Part shown: positions 15,762 to 24,436 of the stretch, piece by piece | Layout: the number at the start of each line of letters is the position of its first letter | Numbering within the stretch: the first letter of the stretch is position 1 | NCBI RefSeq assembly: GCF_000282495.1 | Contig: NZ_AKJE01000114.1 | Location: 1-64,000, forward strand | Direction: 5' to 3' | Origin: Pseudomonas sp. GM79 | GTDB taxonomy: Bacteria > Pseudomonadota > Gammaproteobacteria > Pseudomonadales > Pseudomonadaceae | DNA length: 64,000 bases | Notes under the pieces: generated by a model | The model's database searches: none | What the model was told of the DNA's origin: nothing | What the model saw: only the letters and a program-made list of their open reading frames with translations | Program-made: the position numbers and the translations under genes

Positions 15762-17288
15762 ATGCGTGCCGCTCAACTAAAAGCTGTTCTGCCACGGGAG
15801 CTGTTGGCTTCGGTGGTTGTATTTCTGGTCGCCCTGCCCTTGTGCATGGGCATCGCCATCGCCTCGGGGCTGCCGCCGTCCAAAGGCTTGATCACCGGCA
15901 TTATCGGTGGCCTGGTGGTCGGCTGGCTTGCCGGTTCGCCGCTGCAAGTCAGCGGCCCGGCAGCGGGTCTGGCGGTGTTGGTGTTCGAACTGGTGCGCCA
16001 GCATGGTATCGCGATGCTCGGGCCGATCCTGCTACTGGCGGGTTTTCTGCAACTGGTGGCCGGGCGTTTGAAACTGGGTTGCTGGTTTCGGGTCACCGCT
16101 CCAGCGGTGGTGTACGGCATGCTCGCCGGGATTGGAGTGCTGATCGTGCTGTCACAGGTGCATGTGATGCTCGACGCTGTGCCCAAGCCTTCTGGGCTCG
16201 ATAACCTGGCGGCCTTCCCCGCTGCAGTGATTCAGGCTTTGCCGTCGTTTGGCTGGCAGGCGGGTTTGCTCGGGTTGTCCACCATCGCCGTGATGTGGCT
16301 GTGGGAAAAATTTCGCCCGCACTCTCTGCGTTTCATTCCGGGAGCATTACTGGGGGTCGGTCTGGCAACGGTCGCCAGTCTGATGCTCGCATTGCAGGTC
16401 AAACGCGTGGAAGTCCCCGCCAACCTGGCGCAAGCCATCGACTGGCTACGCCCGGCAGACTTGCTCAATCTCGCAGACCCGGCCTTGCTGATCGCTGCCT
16501 TCGCCGTGGCCTTTATCGCCAGCGCCGAAACCCTGCTCTCGGCCGCTGCCGTGGACCGTATGCACAGCGGCCAGCGCTCGGACTTTGACCGCGAATTGTC
16601 GGCGCAAGGTGTAGGTAACATGCTCTGCGGGTTGCTCGGTGCGCTTCCGATGACCGGGGTGATCGTGCGCAGTTCGGCCAACGTCCAGGCCGGCGCCACC
16701 ACCCGACTGTCGACGGTGTTTCATGGTCTGTGGTTGTTGGCTTTCGTGTTGCTGCTGTCGAGCGTGCTGCAAAGCATTCCGGTGGCAAGCCTGGCAGGCG
16801 TGCTGGTTTACACCGGCTTCAAACTGGTGGACCTCAAGGCCTTTCGCGGTCTGGGCCGTTATGGCCGGATGCCGATGTTCACCTATGCGGCAACCGCTTT
16901 GGCAATCATCTTCACCGACCTGCTGACCGGCGTGCTGATAGGCTTCGGCCTGACACTGGCCAAACTGGCCTGGAAGGCTTCGCGCCTGAAAATCAGCCTG
17001 ATCGATCTGCCGGCGGACGGCGAGATGGAGCTGCGACTGGTGGGGGCGGCGACCTTCCTCAAGGTACCGGCGCTGACCCAAGTGCTGGGGAGCATTCCGG
17101 CAGGTGCAACGGTGCATGTGCCGCTCAATAACCTGAGCTACATCGATCACTCGTGTCTGGAGTTGCTTGAGGAGTGGGGCCGGGCAAATGCGGCCAAGGG
17201 TTCGAAGCTGTTGATCGAAGCGCGGGGGTTGAAGCGCAGGCTTGAAGGACGGTTACGGACCACAACCGGAGTAGGCTCAGCCGCTTAA
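15762..17288 (+). CDS. SulP family anion transporter
   Basis: This 508-residue membrane protein has about 10-12 hydrophobic segments over residues 10-405. The SulP core shows in ISGPAAG-like LQVSGPAAGLAVLV, ASAETLLSAAAVDRMHSG and LAGVLVYTGFKLVDL. Residues about 425-500 form a short STAS-like cytoplasmic domain (VGAATFLKVPAL, LSYIDHSCLELLEEW). Next to a beta-carbonic anhydrase it is likely a bicarbonate transporter, though sulfate or other anions remain possible. The start follows GGGAGAG. Confidence 0.92.
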   Translation: MRAAQLKAVLPRELLASVVVFLVALPLCMGIAIASGLPPSKGLITGIIGGLVVGWLAGSPLQVSGPAAGLAVLVFELVRQHGIAMLGPILLLAGFLQLVAGRLKLGCWFRVTAPAVVYGMLAGIGVLIVLSQVHVMLDAVPKPSGLDNLAAFPAAVIQALPSFGWQAGLLGLSTIAVMWLWEKFRPHSLRFIPGALLGVGLATVASLMLALQVKRVEVPANLAQAIDWLRPADLLNLADPALLIAAFAVAFIASAETLLSAAAVDRMHSGQRSDFDRELSAQGVGNMLCGLLGALPMTGVIVRSSANVQAGATTRLSTVFHGLWLLAFVLLLSSVLQSIPVASLAGVLVYTGFKLVDLKAFRGLGRYGRMPMFTYAATALAIIFTDLLTGVLIGFGLTLAKLAWKASRLKISLIDLPADGEMELRLVGAATFLKVPALTQVLGSIPAGATVHVPLNNLSYIDHSCLELLEEWGRANAAKGSKLLIEARGLKRRLEGRLRTTTGVGSAA

Positions 17289-17295
17289 AAACAAT

Positions 17296-17383
17296 GTGGG
17301 AGCGGGCTTGCTCGCGAATGCGGTCAATCATTCAACATTAATGTCGACTGATCCGCCGCTTTCGCGACCAAGCCCGCTCCCAC
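17296..17383. repeat. REPIN
   Basis: GTGGGAGCGGGCTTGCTCGCGAA begins at 17296 and its near-inverse ends at 17383. The internal segment (containing TTCAACATTAATGTCGACTGATCC) is related to those at 27051, 54942 and 56376. It separates the SulP gene from the convergent hypothetical gene. Confidence 0.92.
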
Positions 17384-17407
17384 AGGTGTTCAATTGCTAC
17401 CGTTAAA

Positions 17408-18058
17408 TCAAGCCGCTGGCTGATCCAGCTCAAGGCCCACGCCCAATTGGCGCGACAGGCACGGCCAGCGCTTCCACGCAGCGCCGGTGTCCGGGCTGTT
17501 GAGTTTCTCGCGGTAGGCCTCTACTGACTCCAGCGCAAAACTTTCATCGTTAAGCATCTCGTCCACAGCGTGATGCACCGCCTCATCCAGTTGATTGGCA
17601 AATTCTTCGCCGATCAGTTGATGGGCAATCAAGTTGGCAACAGTCATGTCCAAGGGGATCAATGGCTGTTCAAAATGCTTGATGTACAGATCGTTGACCT
17701 CTTCGACCAACCGATGCGCCAGATAGGCTTCGTCCAGCAGGCTGTCCAGGCCGACGTGACCGGCCATGATTGCCGGTGGCTGGAGGAAGAACTGCTCGGC
17801 GATTTTCAGCACCGGTTTGATCTGTGACTCAATGCCCGCTTCCCTGGCGACTTCATTGGCTGCGTCCAGCAGGTCCGGCACTTGTTCTATATACGCGGCC
17901 ACAAAACGCGTCATTACGCCATTGGCATCGACATCCGGCAATTGGATGGCGGAGTGAAGGTGCGGCAGTTGGGTTTCCAGTTGTCGAGTTAACAGGCCGG
18001 TCTCGGCCTCGTGTTGTTGGGCTTTTTGGATCTGCTCGCGCAATGCGGCGGTGTTCAT
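17408..18058 (-). CDS. Conserved hypothetical protein (PA0104-like)
   Basis: This 216-residue, mostly alpha-helical soluble protein has no signal peptide and no membrane segment. It is rich in Glu, Gln, Leu and Ala, with no catalytic motif I can name. The start at 18058 (MNTAALREQIQKAQQ) was chosen because the longer frame adds unlike sequence. In P. aeruginosa an orphan gene sits in the same place between the SulP transporter and coxB. It may be a core Pseudomonas protein of unknown function. Confidence 0.82.
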   Translation of the reverse strand: MNTAALREQIQKAQQHEAETGLLTRQLETQLPHLHSAIQLPDVDANGVMTRFVAAYIEQVPDLLDAANEVAREAGIESQIKPVLKIAEQFFLQPPAIMAGHVGLDSLLDEAYLAHRLVEEVNDLYIKHFEQPLIPLDMTVANLIAHQLIGEEFANQLDEAVHHAVDEMLNDESFALESVEAYREKLNSPDTGAAWKRWPCLSRQLGVGLELDQPAA

Positions 18059-18428
18059 GAAAACTCCAGGAAACAAGGCAATGAAATAGGGAAGACATAA
18101 CTTAGCTGGCTTATGAAAAAGCCTAAGACGCATTTGTCATAATTATTTCATCCTTGAGACGTCTACGTTATATCGATTTGCCACCACTCGTCTGCATCCT
18201 TCTCCATTCGTGACATGGAACGCAAGTCCAACCTGTTTCAGTCGATTTACGTCATCGCATTGCGAGGTGGCAGTCGCTGTCTATACTCGCATCTGAATGG
18301 AGTTAGCTGATGACGCCCGACTGCATATGCAGCAAGGCTCGGCGATTCAAGTTCGTAGTCTGAAAATGCCGCTCCCTTGCCGCAGGTGAAAGCCGGCGGG
18401 ATAAAAAGAACTATAAGGGGAACCCGCA
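18059..18428. other. Intergenic region upstream of the cox genes
   Basis: This 370-base gap has no credible gene. It carries the candidate promoter at 18260-18287, a perfect palindrome CTGCATATGCAG (18324-18335) in what would be the coxB leader, and AAGGGGAA before the coxB start. Confidence 0.6.
18260..18287 (+). promoter_or_regulatory. Candidate RpoS-type promoter of the cox genes
   Basis: CTATACT (18281-18287) matches the extended -10 preferred by RpoS, with a weak -35 TTGCGA (18260-18265) 16 bases before TATACT. It lies about 140 bases before coxB. The aa3 oxidase of P. aeruginosa is known to be RpoS-dependent, which fits. Confidence 0.5.
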
Positions 18429-19556
18429 ATGATGCGACATCCACATGTCTGGATGGGCCTCCTGTTGTGGTCGATTTTCAGTCAGGCACAAGCGGCCTGG
18501 ACTGTGAATATGGCGCCTGGAGCGACTGAAATCAGTCACGCAGTATTCGACCTGCACATGACCATTTTCTGGATCTGTGTAGTGATCGGCATCATCGTCT
18601 TCGGCGCCATGTTCTGGTCGATGATGGTCCACCGCCGCTCTACGGGGCAGGTGGCCGCAAAATTTCATGAAAGCACCACCGTCGAAATTCTCTGGACCAT
18701 CGTGCCCCTGCTCATTCTGGTGGCCATGGCGGTCCCCGCAACCGCCACCCTGATCCAGATGTACGACAACACTGAGCCGGATATCGATATCCAGGTCACC
18801 GGTTACCAGTGGAAGTGGCACTACAAATACCTGGGTCAGGACGTCGAATTCTTCAGCAACCTGAACACCCCCGCCGATCAGATCCACAACAAGGAAACCA
18901 AGGGCGAGCATTACCTGCTGGAGGTCGACAAGCCGCTGGTGCTGCCGATCGGTGCCAAGGTGCGCTTCCTGGTGACTTCCGCCGACGTCATCCACTCCTG
19001 GTGGGTGCCGGCCTTCGCGGTCAAGCGCGATGCGATCCCGGGCTTCGTCAATGAATCCTGGACCCGTGTCGAAAAGCCCGGCATCTACCGTGGCCAATGC
19101 GCCGAACTGTGCGGCAAGGATCACGGCTTCATGCCGATCGTGGTCGAGGTCAAGGAAAAGGCCGATTACGAAACCTGGCTGGGCGAGCGCAAGGCGGAAG
19201 CTGCGCAGCTCAAAGAGCTGACCAGCAAGGAATGGACCCTCGAGGAGCTCAAGGAGCGCGGTGACAAGGTCTATCACACCACCTGTGTGGCCTGTCACCA
19301 GGCTGAAGGCCAGGGCCTGCCGCCGATGTTCCCGGCACTCAAGGGCTCGAAAATTGCCACCGGACCGATCAAGGATCACCTGAGCATTGTCTTCCACGGC
19401 AAGCCCGGTACCGCCATGGCGGCCTTCGGCAAGCAACTCTCGGAAGTCGATATCGCAGCGGTCGTGACCTACGAACGTAACGCCTGGGGCAACAACAAAG
19501 GCGACATGGTCACCCCTAAAGAAGTGCTGGAGCTGAAACAGGCGGAAAGCAAATGA
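18429..19556 (+). CDS. coxB: Cytochrome c oxidase subunit II with fused cytochrome c domain
   Basis: Subunit II of the aa3-type oxidase takes electrons from cytochrome c. The 375-residue protein has a signal sequence, two membrane segments (about 35-60 and 75-98), a cupredoxin domain with the CuA ligands in CAELCGKDHGFM (Cys224, Cys228, His232, Met235), and a C-terminal cytochrome c domain with CVACH at 286-290. This is the caa3-like form common in Pseudomonas. AAGGGGAA supports the first ATG. It heads the cox cluster. Confidence 0.97.
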   Translation: MMRHPHVWMGLLLWSIFSQAQAAWTVNMAPGATEISHAVFDLHMTIFWICVVIGIIVFGAMFWSMMVHRRSTGQVAAKFHESTTVEILWTIVPLLILVAMAVPATATLIQMYDNTEPDIDIQVTGYQWKWHYKYLGQDVEFFSNLNTPADQIHNKETKGEHYLLEVDKPLVLPIGAKVRFLVTSADVIHSWWVPAFAVKRDAIPGFVNESWTRVEKPGIYRGQCAELCGKDHGFMPIVVEVKEKADYETWLGERKAEAAQLKELTSKEWTLEELKERGDKVYHTTCVACHQAEGQGLPPMFPALKGSKIATGPIKDHLSIVFHGKPGTAMAAFGKQLSEVDIAAVVTYERNAWGNNKGDMVTPKEVLELKQAESK

Positions 19557-19638
19557 CCCGGTTAATTGCGCATGTAAGGAACCGCTCGGGGCATGACGCC
19601 CCGGCCCGCCCAGCCCATCCGTTTGCAGGAGACAGGAC

Positions 19639-21231
19639 ATGACTGCTGTAGTCGATGACCATGTTCATACCGGCACCGCCCACGCCCACGGCCCCGCCAA
19701 AGGCCTGATGCGCTGGGTGCTGACCACCAACCACAAGGATATCGGCACGCTGTACCTGTGGTTTGCGTTCTCCATGTTCCTGCTGGGTGGCTCGTTCGCC
19801 ATGGTCATCCGTGCCGAATTGTTCCAGCCGGGACTGCAAATCGTCCAGCCGGAATTCTTTAACCAGATGACCACTATGCACGGTCTGGTGATGGTGTTCG
19901 GTGCGGTTATGCCGGCTTTCGTAGGCCTCGCCAACTGGATGATCCCGTTGATGATCGGCGCGCCGGACATGGCCTTGCCGAGGATGAACAACTTCAGCTT
20001 CTGGCTGTTGCCGGCAGCATTCCTGCTACTGGTATCGACCCTCTTCACCCCTGGCGGCGGGCCGAATTTCGGCTGGACCTTCTATGCCCCGCTGTCGACG
20101 ACCTACGCGCCGGAAAGCGTGACGTTCTTCATTTTCGCCATCCACTTGATGGGGATCAGTTCGATCATGGGGGCGATCAACGTGATCGCGACCATCCTCA
20201 ACCTGCGTGCCCCCGGCATGACGTTGATGAAAATGCCGCTGTTCGTCTGGACCTGGCTGATCACCGCGTTCCTGCTGATCGCGGTGATGCCGGTATTGGC
20301 CGGCTGCGTGACCATGATGCTGATGGACATCCACTTCGGCACCAGCTTCTTCAGTGCCGCCGGTGGCGGTGACCCGGTGTTGTTCCAGCATGTGTTCTGG
20401 TTCTTCGGTCACCCCGAGGTGTACATCATGATCCTGCCGGCCTTCGGTGCCGTCAGCTCGATCATTCCGGCCTTTTCGCGCAAGCCGCTGTTTGGCTACA
20501 CCTCGATGGTCTACGCCACGGCGAGTATTGCGTTCCTGTCGTTCATCGTCTGGGCGCACCACATGTTTGTGGTCGGCATTCCGTTGGTGGGCGAGTTGTT
20601 CTTCATGTACGCCACGCTGCTGATCGCGGTGCCCACCGGGGTCAAGGTGTTCAACTGGGCCAGCACTATGTGGCAAGGCTCGCTGACCTTCGAGACGCCG
20701 ATGCTGTTCGCCGTGGCGTTCGTCATTCTGTTCTCCATTGGCGGGTTCTCCGGGTTGATGCTGGCCATTGCCCCGGCGGACTTCCAGTACCAGGACACCT
20801 ACTTCGTGGTCGCGCATTTCCACTACGTGCTGGTGCCGGGGGCGATCTTCGGGATCTTCGCCTCGGCCTACTACTGGATGCCGAAATGGACCGGCCACAT
20901 GTACGACGAAACCCTCGGCAAGCTGCACTTCTGGCTGTCATTCATCGGCATGAACCTGGCGTTCTTCCCGATGCACTTCGTGGGCCTGGCGGGCATGCCG
21001 CGGCGGATTCCGGACTACAACCTGCAATTCGCCGACTTCAATATGGTGTCGTCGATCGGCGCGTTCATGTTTGGCGCCACACAGATCTTCTTCCTGTTCA
21101 TCGTGATCAAGACCATTCGTGGCGGCGAGCCGGCACCGGCCAAACCGTGGGATGGGGCCGAAGGCCTGGAGTGGAGCATTCCGTCGCCGGCGCCGTATCA
21201 CACCTTCACCACACCGCCGGAAGTGAAATGA
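19639..21231 (+). CDS. coxA: Cytochrome c oxidase subunit I
   Basis: This is the catalytic haem-copper subunit, 530 residues with 12 membrane helices. Visible sites are the low-spin haem ligand in MTTMHGLVMVFG, the CuB/cross-linked His-Tyr helix in WFFGHPEVYIMILP, the CuB pair in VWAHHMF and the haem ligands in VVAHFHYVLVPG. It follows coxB by 82 bases, and GGAGACAGGAC precedes the ATG. It pumps protons while reducing oxygen to water in the inner membrane. Confidence 0.98.
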   Translation: MTAVVDDHVHTGTAHAHGPAKGLMRWVLTTNHKDIGTLYLWFAFSMFLLGGSFAMVIRAELFQPGLQIVQPEFFNQMTTMHGLVMVFGAVMPAFVGLANWMIPLMIGAPDMALPRMNNFSFWLLPAAFLLLVSTLFTPGGGPNFGWTFYAPLSTTYAPESVTFFIFAIHLMGISSIMGAINVIATILNLRAPGMTLMKMPLFVWTWLITAFLLIAVMPVLAGCVTMMLMDIHFGTSFFSAAGGGDPVLFQHVFWFFGHPEVYIMILPAFGAVSSIIPAFSRKPLFGYTSMVYATASIAFLSFIVWAHHMFVVGIPLVGELFFMYATLLIAVPTGVKVFNWASTMWQGSLTFETPMLFAVAFVILFSIGGFSGLMLAIAPADFQYQDTYFVVAHFHYVLVPGAIFGIFASAYYWMPKWTGHMYDETLGKLHFWLSFIGMNLAFFPMHFVGLAGMPRRIPDYNLQFADFNMVSSIGAFMFGATQIFFLFIVIKTIRGGEPAPAKPWDGAEGLEWSIPSPAPYHTFTTPPEVK

Positions 21232-21245
21232 ACGCTCTAGCCTTT

Positions 21246-21331
21246 GTGGGAGCGGGCTTGCTCGCGAAGAACGATGACGCGGTGTTTCTGTTAAACCGCA
21301 GCGCCTGCTTCGCGAGCAAGCCCGCTCCCAC
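21246..21331. repeat. REPIN inside the cox cluster
   Basis: GTGGGAGCGGGCTTGCTCGCGAAG begins at 21246 and the inverse ends at 21331. The intervening sequence differs from the common internal segment of the other copies. It lies between coxA and ctaG, genes in the same orientation, so it can fold in the shared transcript. Confidence 0.92.
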
Positions 21332-21357
21332 AGGGTTCTCGGTGGAGGTTGAGCACC

Positions 21358-21915
21358 ATGGCTGATTCAATCTCGATGAAGAAACTGGTCACCCGCCTGT
21401 TGCTGGTGGTGGTGGCGATGTTTGTCTTCGGCTTTGCCCTGGTGCCGATCTACGACGTGATGTGCAAGGCGTTCGGCATCAATGGCAAAACCTCCGGGCA
21501 GTATGAAGGCGAGCAAACGGTCGACGTTTCGCGGCAGGTTCGCGTGCAGTTTCTGTCGACCAACGCCGCCGACATGGCCTGGGATTTCTATCCCAAGGGC
21601 GATGAACTGGTCGCGCACCCCGGGGCGGTGAACGAGATGATTTTTATCGCCCATAACCCGACTGATCGCCCGATGAGCGCCCAGGCAGTACCGAGCATCG
21701 CGCCCAGCAACGCAGCCGCGTACTTCCACAAGACCGAATGTTTCTGCTTTACCCAGCAAGTGCTGCAGCCCGGTCAGCGAATCGAGATGCCGGTTCGGTT
21801 CATTGTTGACCGCGACATGCCCAAGGAAGTGAAGCACCTGACGCTGTCCTACACGCTGTTCGATATCACCGCACGTCATCCGCCCGTGGCTGTTGCAGCA
21901 AGCACCGGCGGCTAG
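21358..21915 (+). CDS. ctaG: Cytochrome c oxidase assembly protein CtaG (Cox11)
   Basis: CtaG/Cox11 delivers copper to the CuB site of subunit I. The 185-residue protein has one N-terminal membrane anchor (about 10-30) and a periplasmic domain with the copper-binding CFCF motif (Cys128 and Cys130, in KTECFCFTQQ) and a family Cys at 36. I chose the ATG at 21358, which has GGTGGAGG nine bases upstream, over an in-frame TTG at 21349. Confidence 0.96.
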   Translation: MADSISMKKLVTRLLLVVVAMFVFGFALVPIYDVMCKAFGINGKTSGQYEGEQTVDVSRQVRVQFLSTNAADMAWDFYPKGDELVAHPGAVNEMIFIAHNPTDRPMSAQAVPSIAPSNAAAYFHKTECFCFTQQVLQPGQRIEMPVRFIVDRDMPKEVKHLTLSYTLFDITARHPPVAVAASTGG

Positions 21916-21948
21916 ACGTTAAAGCGTGCCCGATAAGGAGAACAATAA

Positions 21949-22836
21949 ATGGCAACTCATGAACATTATTACGTTCCGGCCCAGAGCAAATGGCCGATTA
22001 TCGCCACGGTCGGCATGTTCGTCACGGTGTTCGGCCTGGCCACCTGGTTCAACGACCTGAAGGCTGCGCGGCCGGAATCCCACGGCCCGCTGATCTTTTT
22101 TGTCGGCGGACTGCTGTTGGCCTACATGCTGTTCGGCTGGTTCGGTACGGTGATCAAGGAAAGTCGCGCAGGGTTGTACAGTGCACAGATGGACCGCTCG
22201 TTCCGCTGGGGCATGAGCTGGTTCATTTTCTCGGAGGTGATGTTTTTCATCGCCTTTTTCGGTGCGCTGTTTTATGTGCGCAACATCACGGGCCCGGCGC
22301 TGGGCGGTGAAGGCACCAAAGGCCTCGCTCACATGCTGTGGCCGACGTTTGAATTCACCTGGCCGCTGTTGAACAACCCGGACCCGAAACTCTTTCCTCC
22401 ACCCAAGGAAGTCATCAGCCCCTGGGGCCTGCCGCTGCTCAATACCGTGCTGCTGGTGAGTTCCAGCGTCACCGTGACCATTGCTCACCACGCCTTGAAA
22501 AAAGGCCATCGCGGCGCACTGAAAATCTGGCTGGCGCTGACCGTGTTGCTCGGCTGCGCGTTCCTCGGTTTCCAGGCCGAAGAATACCTGCACGCCTACC
22601 ACGAACTGGGCCTGACCCTGGGTTCAGGCATCTATGGCGCAACGTTCTTCATGCTCACCGGTTTCCACGGCGCCCACGTGACCATCGGCACCATCATTCT
22701 GTTCGTCATGCTGATGCGGATCATGCGCGGGCACTTCGATGCCGACCATCAATTCGCCTTCGAGGCGGCGAGCTGGTACTGGCACTTCGTGGACGTGGTG
22801 TGGATCGGTCTGTTCGTTTTCGTCTACGTGCTCTGA
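21949..22836 (+). CDS. coxC: Cytochrome c oxidase subunit III
   Basis: This 295-residue subunit III has seven predicted membrane helices. It shows the family glutamate in WFIFSEVMFFIAFFGALFY and the HELGL/GFHGAHVTIG region near the end. ATAAGGAGAAC precedes the ATG. It stabilises the oxidase core. The gene follows ctaG by 33 bases. Confidence 0.97.
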   Translation: MATHEHYYVPAQSKWPIIATVGMFVTVFGLATWFNDLKAARPESHGPLIFFVGGLLLAYMLFGWFGTVIKESRAGLYSAQMDRSFRWGMSWFIFSEVMFFIAFFGALFYVRNITGPALGGEGTKGLAHMLWPTFEFTWPLLNNPDPKLFPPPKEVISPWGLPLLNTVLLVSSSVTVTIAHHALKKGHRGALKIWLALTVLLGCAFLGFQAEEYLHAYHELGLTLGSGIYGATFFMLTGFHGAHVTIGTIILFVMLMRIMRGHFDADHQFAFEAASWYWHFVDVVWIGLFVFVYVL

Positions 22837-22852
22837 ACCTTGGCTTTCATGA

Positions 22853-23056
22853 CTACCAAGGCACGTGAGACACCAACTGGCCGCTGAAAAAACCCCAGGC
22901 GATCAAACCGACAGTGGTGGCGGCCAGCGCAACACGAATACTCAAGGCGATGACCAGGCGATTCGAGTGGCTGTCGTCCTTGACCAGAAAAAACAGGCCG
23001 CTGAACAGGCTGACAACCGTGGCAATCAGCATCAGGACGATGGCTGCTTTGAGCAT
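22853..23056 (-). CDS. Twin transmembrane protein, DUF2909 family
   Basis: This 67-residue protein has two membrane helices (about 3-25 and 35-60) joined by a short charged loop (VKDDSHSNR). It matches DUF2909 proteins, which are regularly found antisense among cytochrome oxidase assembly genes in Pseudomonas. It is on the minus strand between coxC and the SURF1 gene. Its role is unknown; location suggests oxidase biogenesis. Confidence 0.85.
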   Translation of the reverse strand: MLKAAIVLMLIATVVSLFSGLFFLVKDDSHSNRLVIALSIRVALAATTVGLIAWGFFSGQLVSHVPW

Positions 23057-23126
23057 GGTGACACTCCGGGGGACAGGCGATGCATTTGAGTATAGCTATC
23101 GCGATTACCGACTTTCTGGCAATGCC

Positions 23127-23867
23127 ATGAAACGCTTCCGGCCGGGCCTCGTGCCGACCCTGGTGGTCGCGATGCTGCTGCCTTTGCTGGTATCACTCGG
23201 GTTTTGGCAGTTGAGCCGGGGCGCGGAGAAAAGCGCGCTGCTGCAAAGCTACGCCGAGCGCCGGGTGGCCGAACCGATGGCCAGCACTGAACTGCAACAC
23301 ACCGAAGATCCGGCCTTCCGTCGGGTTCGCCTGCACGGCCAGTTCGATGCCGAACACAGCCTGCTGCTGGACAACCGTCAACGCGACGGCAAGGTCGGGG
23401 TCGAGCTGCTGCAACCGTTTCAGGACCGGGCAACCGGACTCTGGCTGCTGGTCAATCGCGGCTGGTTGCCGTGGCCGGATCGGCGCACACCGCCGTCATT
23501 CACCACACCGACTCAGGCATTGAACCTCGACGCCTGGGTCTACGTTTCCCCCGGCGCAACGTTCCAGTTGCATACCGACCCAGACGCCACGACCTGGCCA
23601 CAACTGGTCACCGCCATTGAACCGGCCAGGCTCTGGGCGGCGCTTGACCGTGAGGGTTTCGCCTACGAATTACGCGCACAAAGCGGTCCCGCGACCTACC
23701 AGGCCGATTGGCCGGTGGTTGCTACGGGGCCGGAAAAACACTTGGCTTATGCCGTGCAGTGGTTCGCCCTGTCGATAGCCCTGCTCGGCCTTTACCTCTA
23801 TCTCGGTTGGCACAACGCAAAGGAGAACAATAATGGGAGCGGCCATGAATCCACCCGGCATGTCTGA
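23127..23867 (+). CDS. SURF1 family oxidase assembly protein
   Basis: This 246-residue protein has the SURF1 layout: an N-terminal helix (about 8-28, ending in FWQLSRGAEK), a periplasmic domain with LDNRQRDGKVGVELLQPF and LVNRGWLPW, and a C-terminal helix (YAVQWFALSIALLGLYLYLGW). SURF1 helps insert haem a into subunit I. The start at 23127 was chosen because it gives the standard N-terminus; the frame extends upstream across the DUF2909 gene. Its 3' end overlaps the next gene by 35 bases. Confidence 0.93.
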   Translation: MKRFRPGLVPTLVVAMLLPLLVSLGFWQLSRGAEKSALLQSYAERRVAEPMASTELQHTEDPAFRRVRLHGQFDAEHSLLLDNRQRDGKVGVELLQPFQDRATGLWLLVNRGWLPWPDRRTPPSFTTPTQALNLDAWVYVSPGATFQLHTDPDATTWPQLVTAIEPARLWAALDREGFAYELRAQSGPATYQADWPVVATGPEKHLAYAVQWFALSIALLGLYLYLGWHNAKENNNGSGHESTRHV

Positions 23868-24426
23868 GGCGAAAACGCCGGTAAATCGTCGGCGCGGGCG
23901 CTTGCAGTTGTTGCTGATCCTGTTGGGGGTGGTGGGTCCGATGATCCTCGCCACCGGCATGTACAAATTGCAGTTCTGGGTGCCGGAGGGCCGCAGTTAT
24001 CACGGCGAACTGATCGGCAACGGCCAGACCCGCGCCGACATCGGCGTACCAGCGCAAGAGGACCGCTGGCAGTTACTGGTGACAGCGCCCAAGGACTGTT
24101 CAGTGGACTGCCAGCAGCTGGTGTATCTGGCGCGCCAGATCCAGATCGGCCTCGGTCGCGATGCCTCCCGCGCCAGCCATGCGCTGGCCGTCGCACAGCC
24201 GCTGAACAGCGATTACGAGACTAAACTTCAACGTGAGTACCCGCAGCTACAACGTTATTCCCTGGACCCGCCGACCTACAGCAAAGGCGCTCAGAGCAAT
24301 GACACGCCGCACCTGTGGATCATCGACCCTCACGGCAACCTGGTGCTGCGCTACGACCCGACGGTGAAGGGCAAGGACCTGCTCAACGACCTGCGCCATT
24401 TGCTGAAACTGTCGAACATCGGATAA
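23833..24426 (+). CDS. Membrane-anchored, possibly SCO-like oxidase assembly protein
   Basis: This 197-residue protein has one N-terminal membrane segment (about 24-46) and a periplasmic domain. CSVDC at residues 89-93 has the same Cys-x3-Cys spacing as the SCO copper site, and HLWIIDPHGNLVLRYDP later resembles the SCO strand around its histidine. This suggests a divergent thioredoxin-like/SCO fold; that is inference. AAGGAGAA lies just upstream of the ATG at 23833 although this overlaps SURF1; an ATG at 23845 is possible. Confidence 0.85.
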   Translation: MGAAMNPPGMSEAKTPVNRRRGRLQLLLILLGVVGPMILATGMYKLQFWVPEGRSYHGELIGNGQTRADIGVPAQEDRWQLLVTAPKDCSVDCQQLVYLARQIQIGLGRDASRASHALAVAQPLNSDYETKLQREYPQLQRYSLDPPTYSKGAQSNDTPHLWIIDPHGNLVLRYDPTVKGKDLLNDLRHLLKLSNIG

Positions 24427-24436
24427 GGGCATCGTC

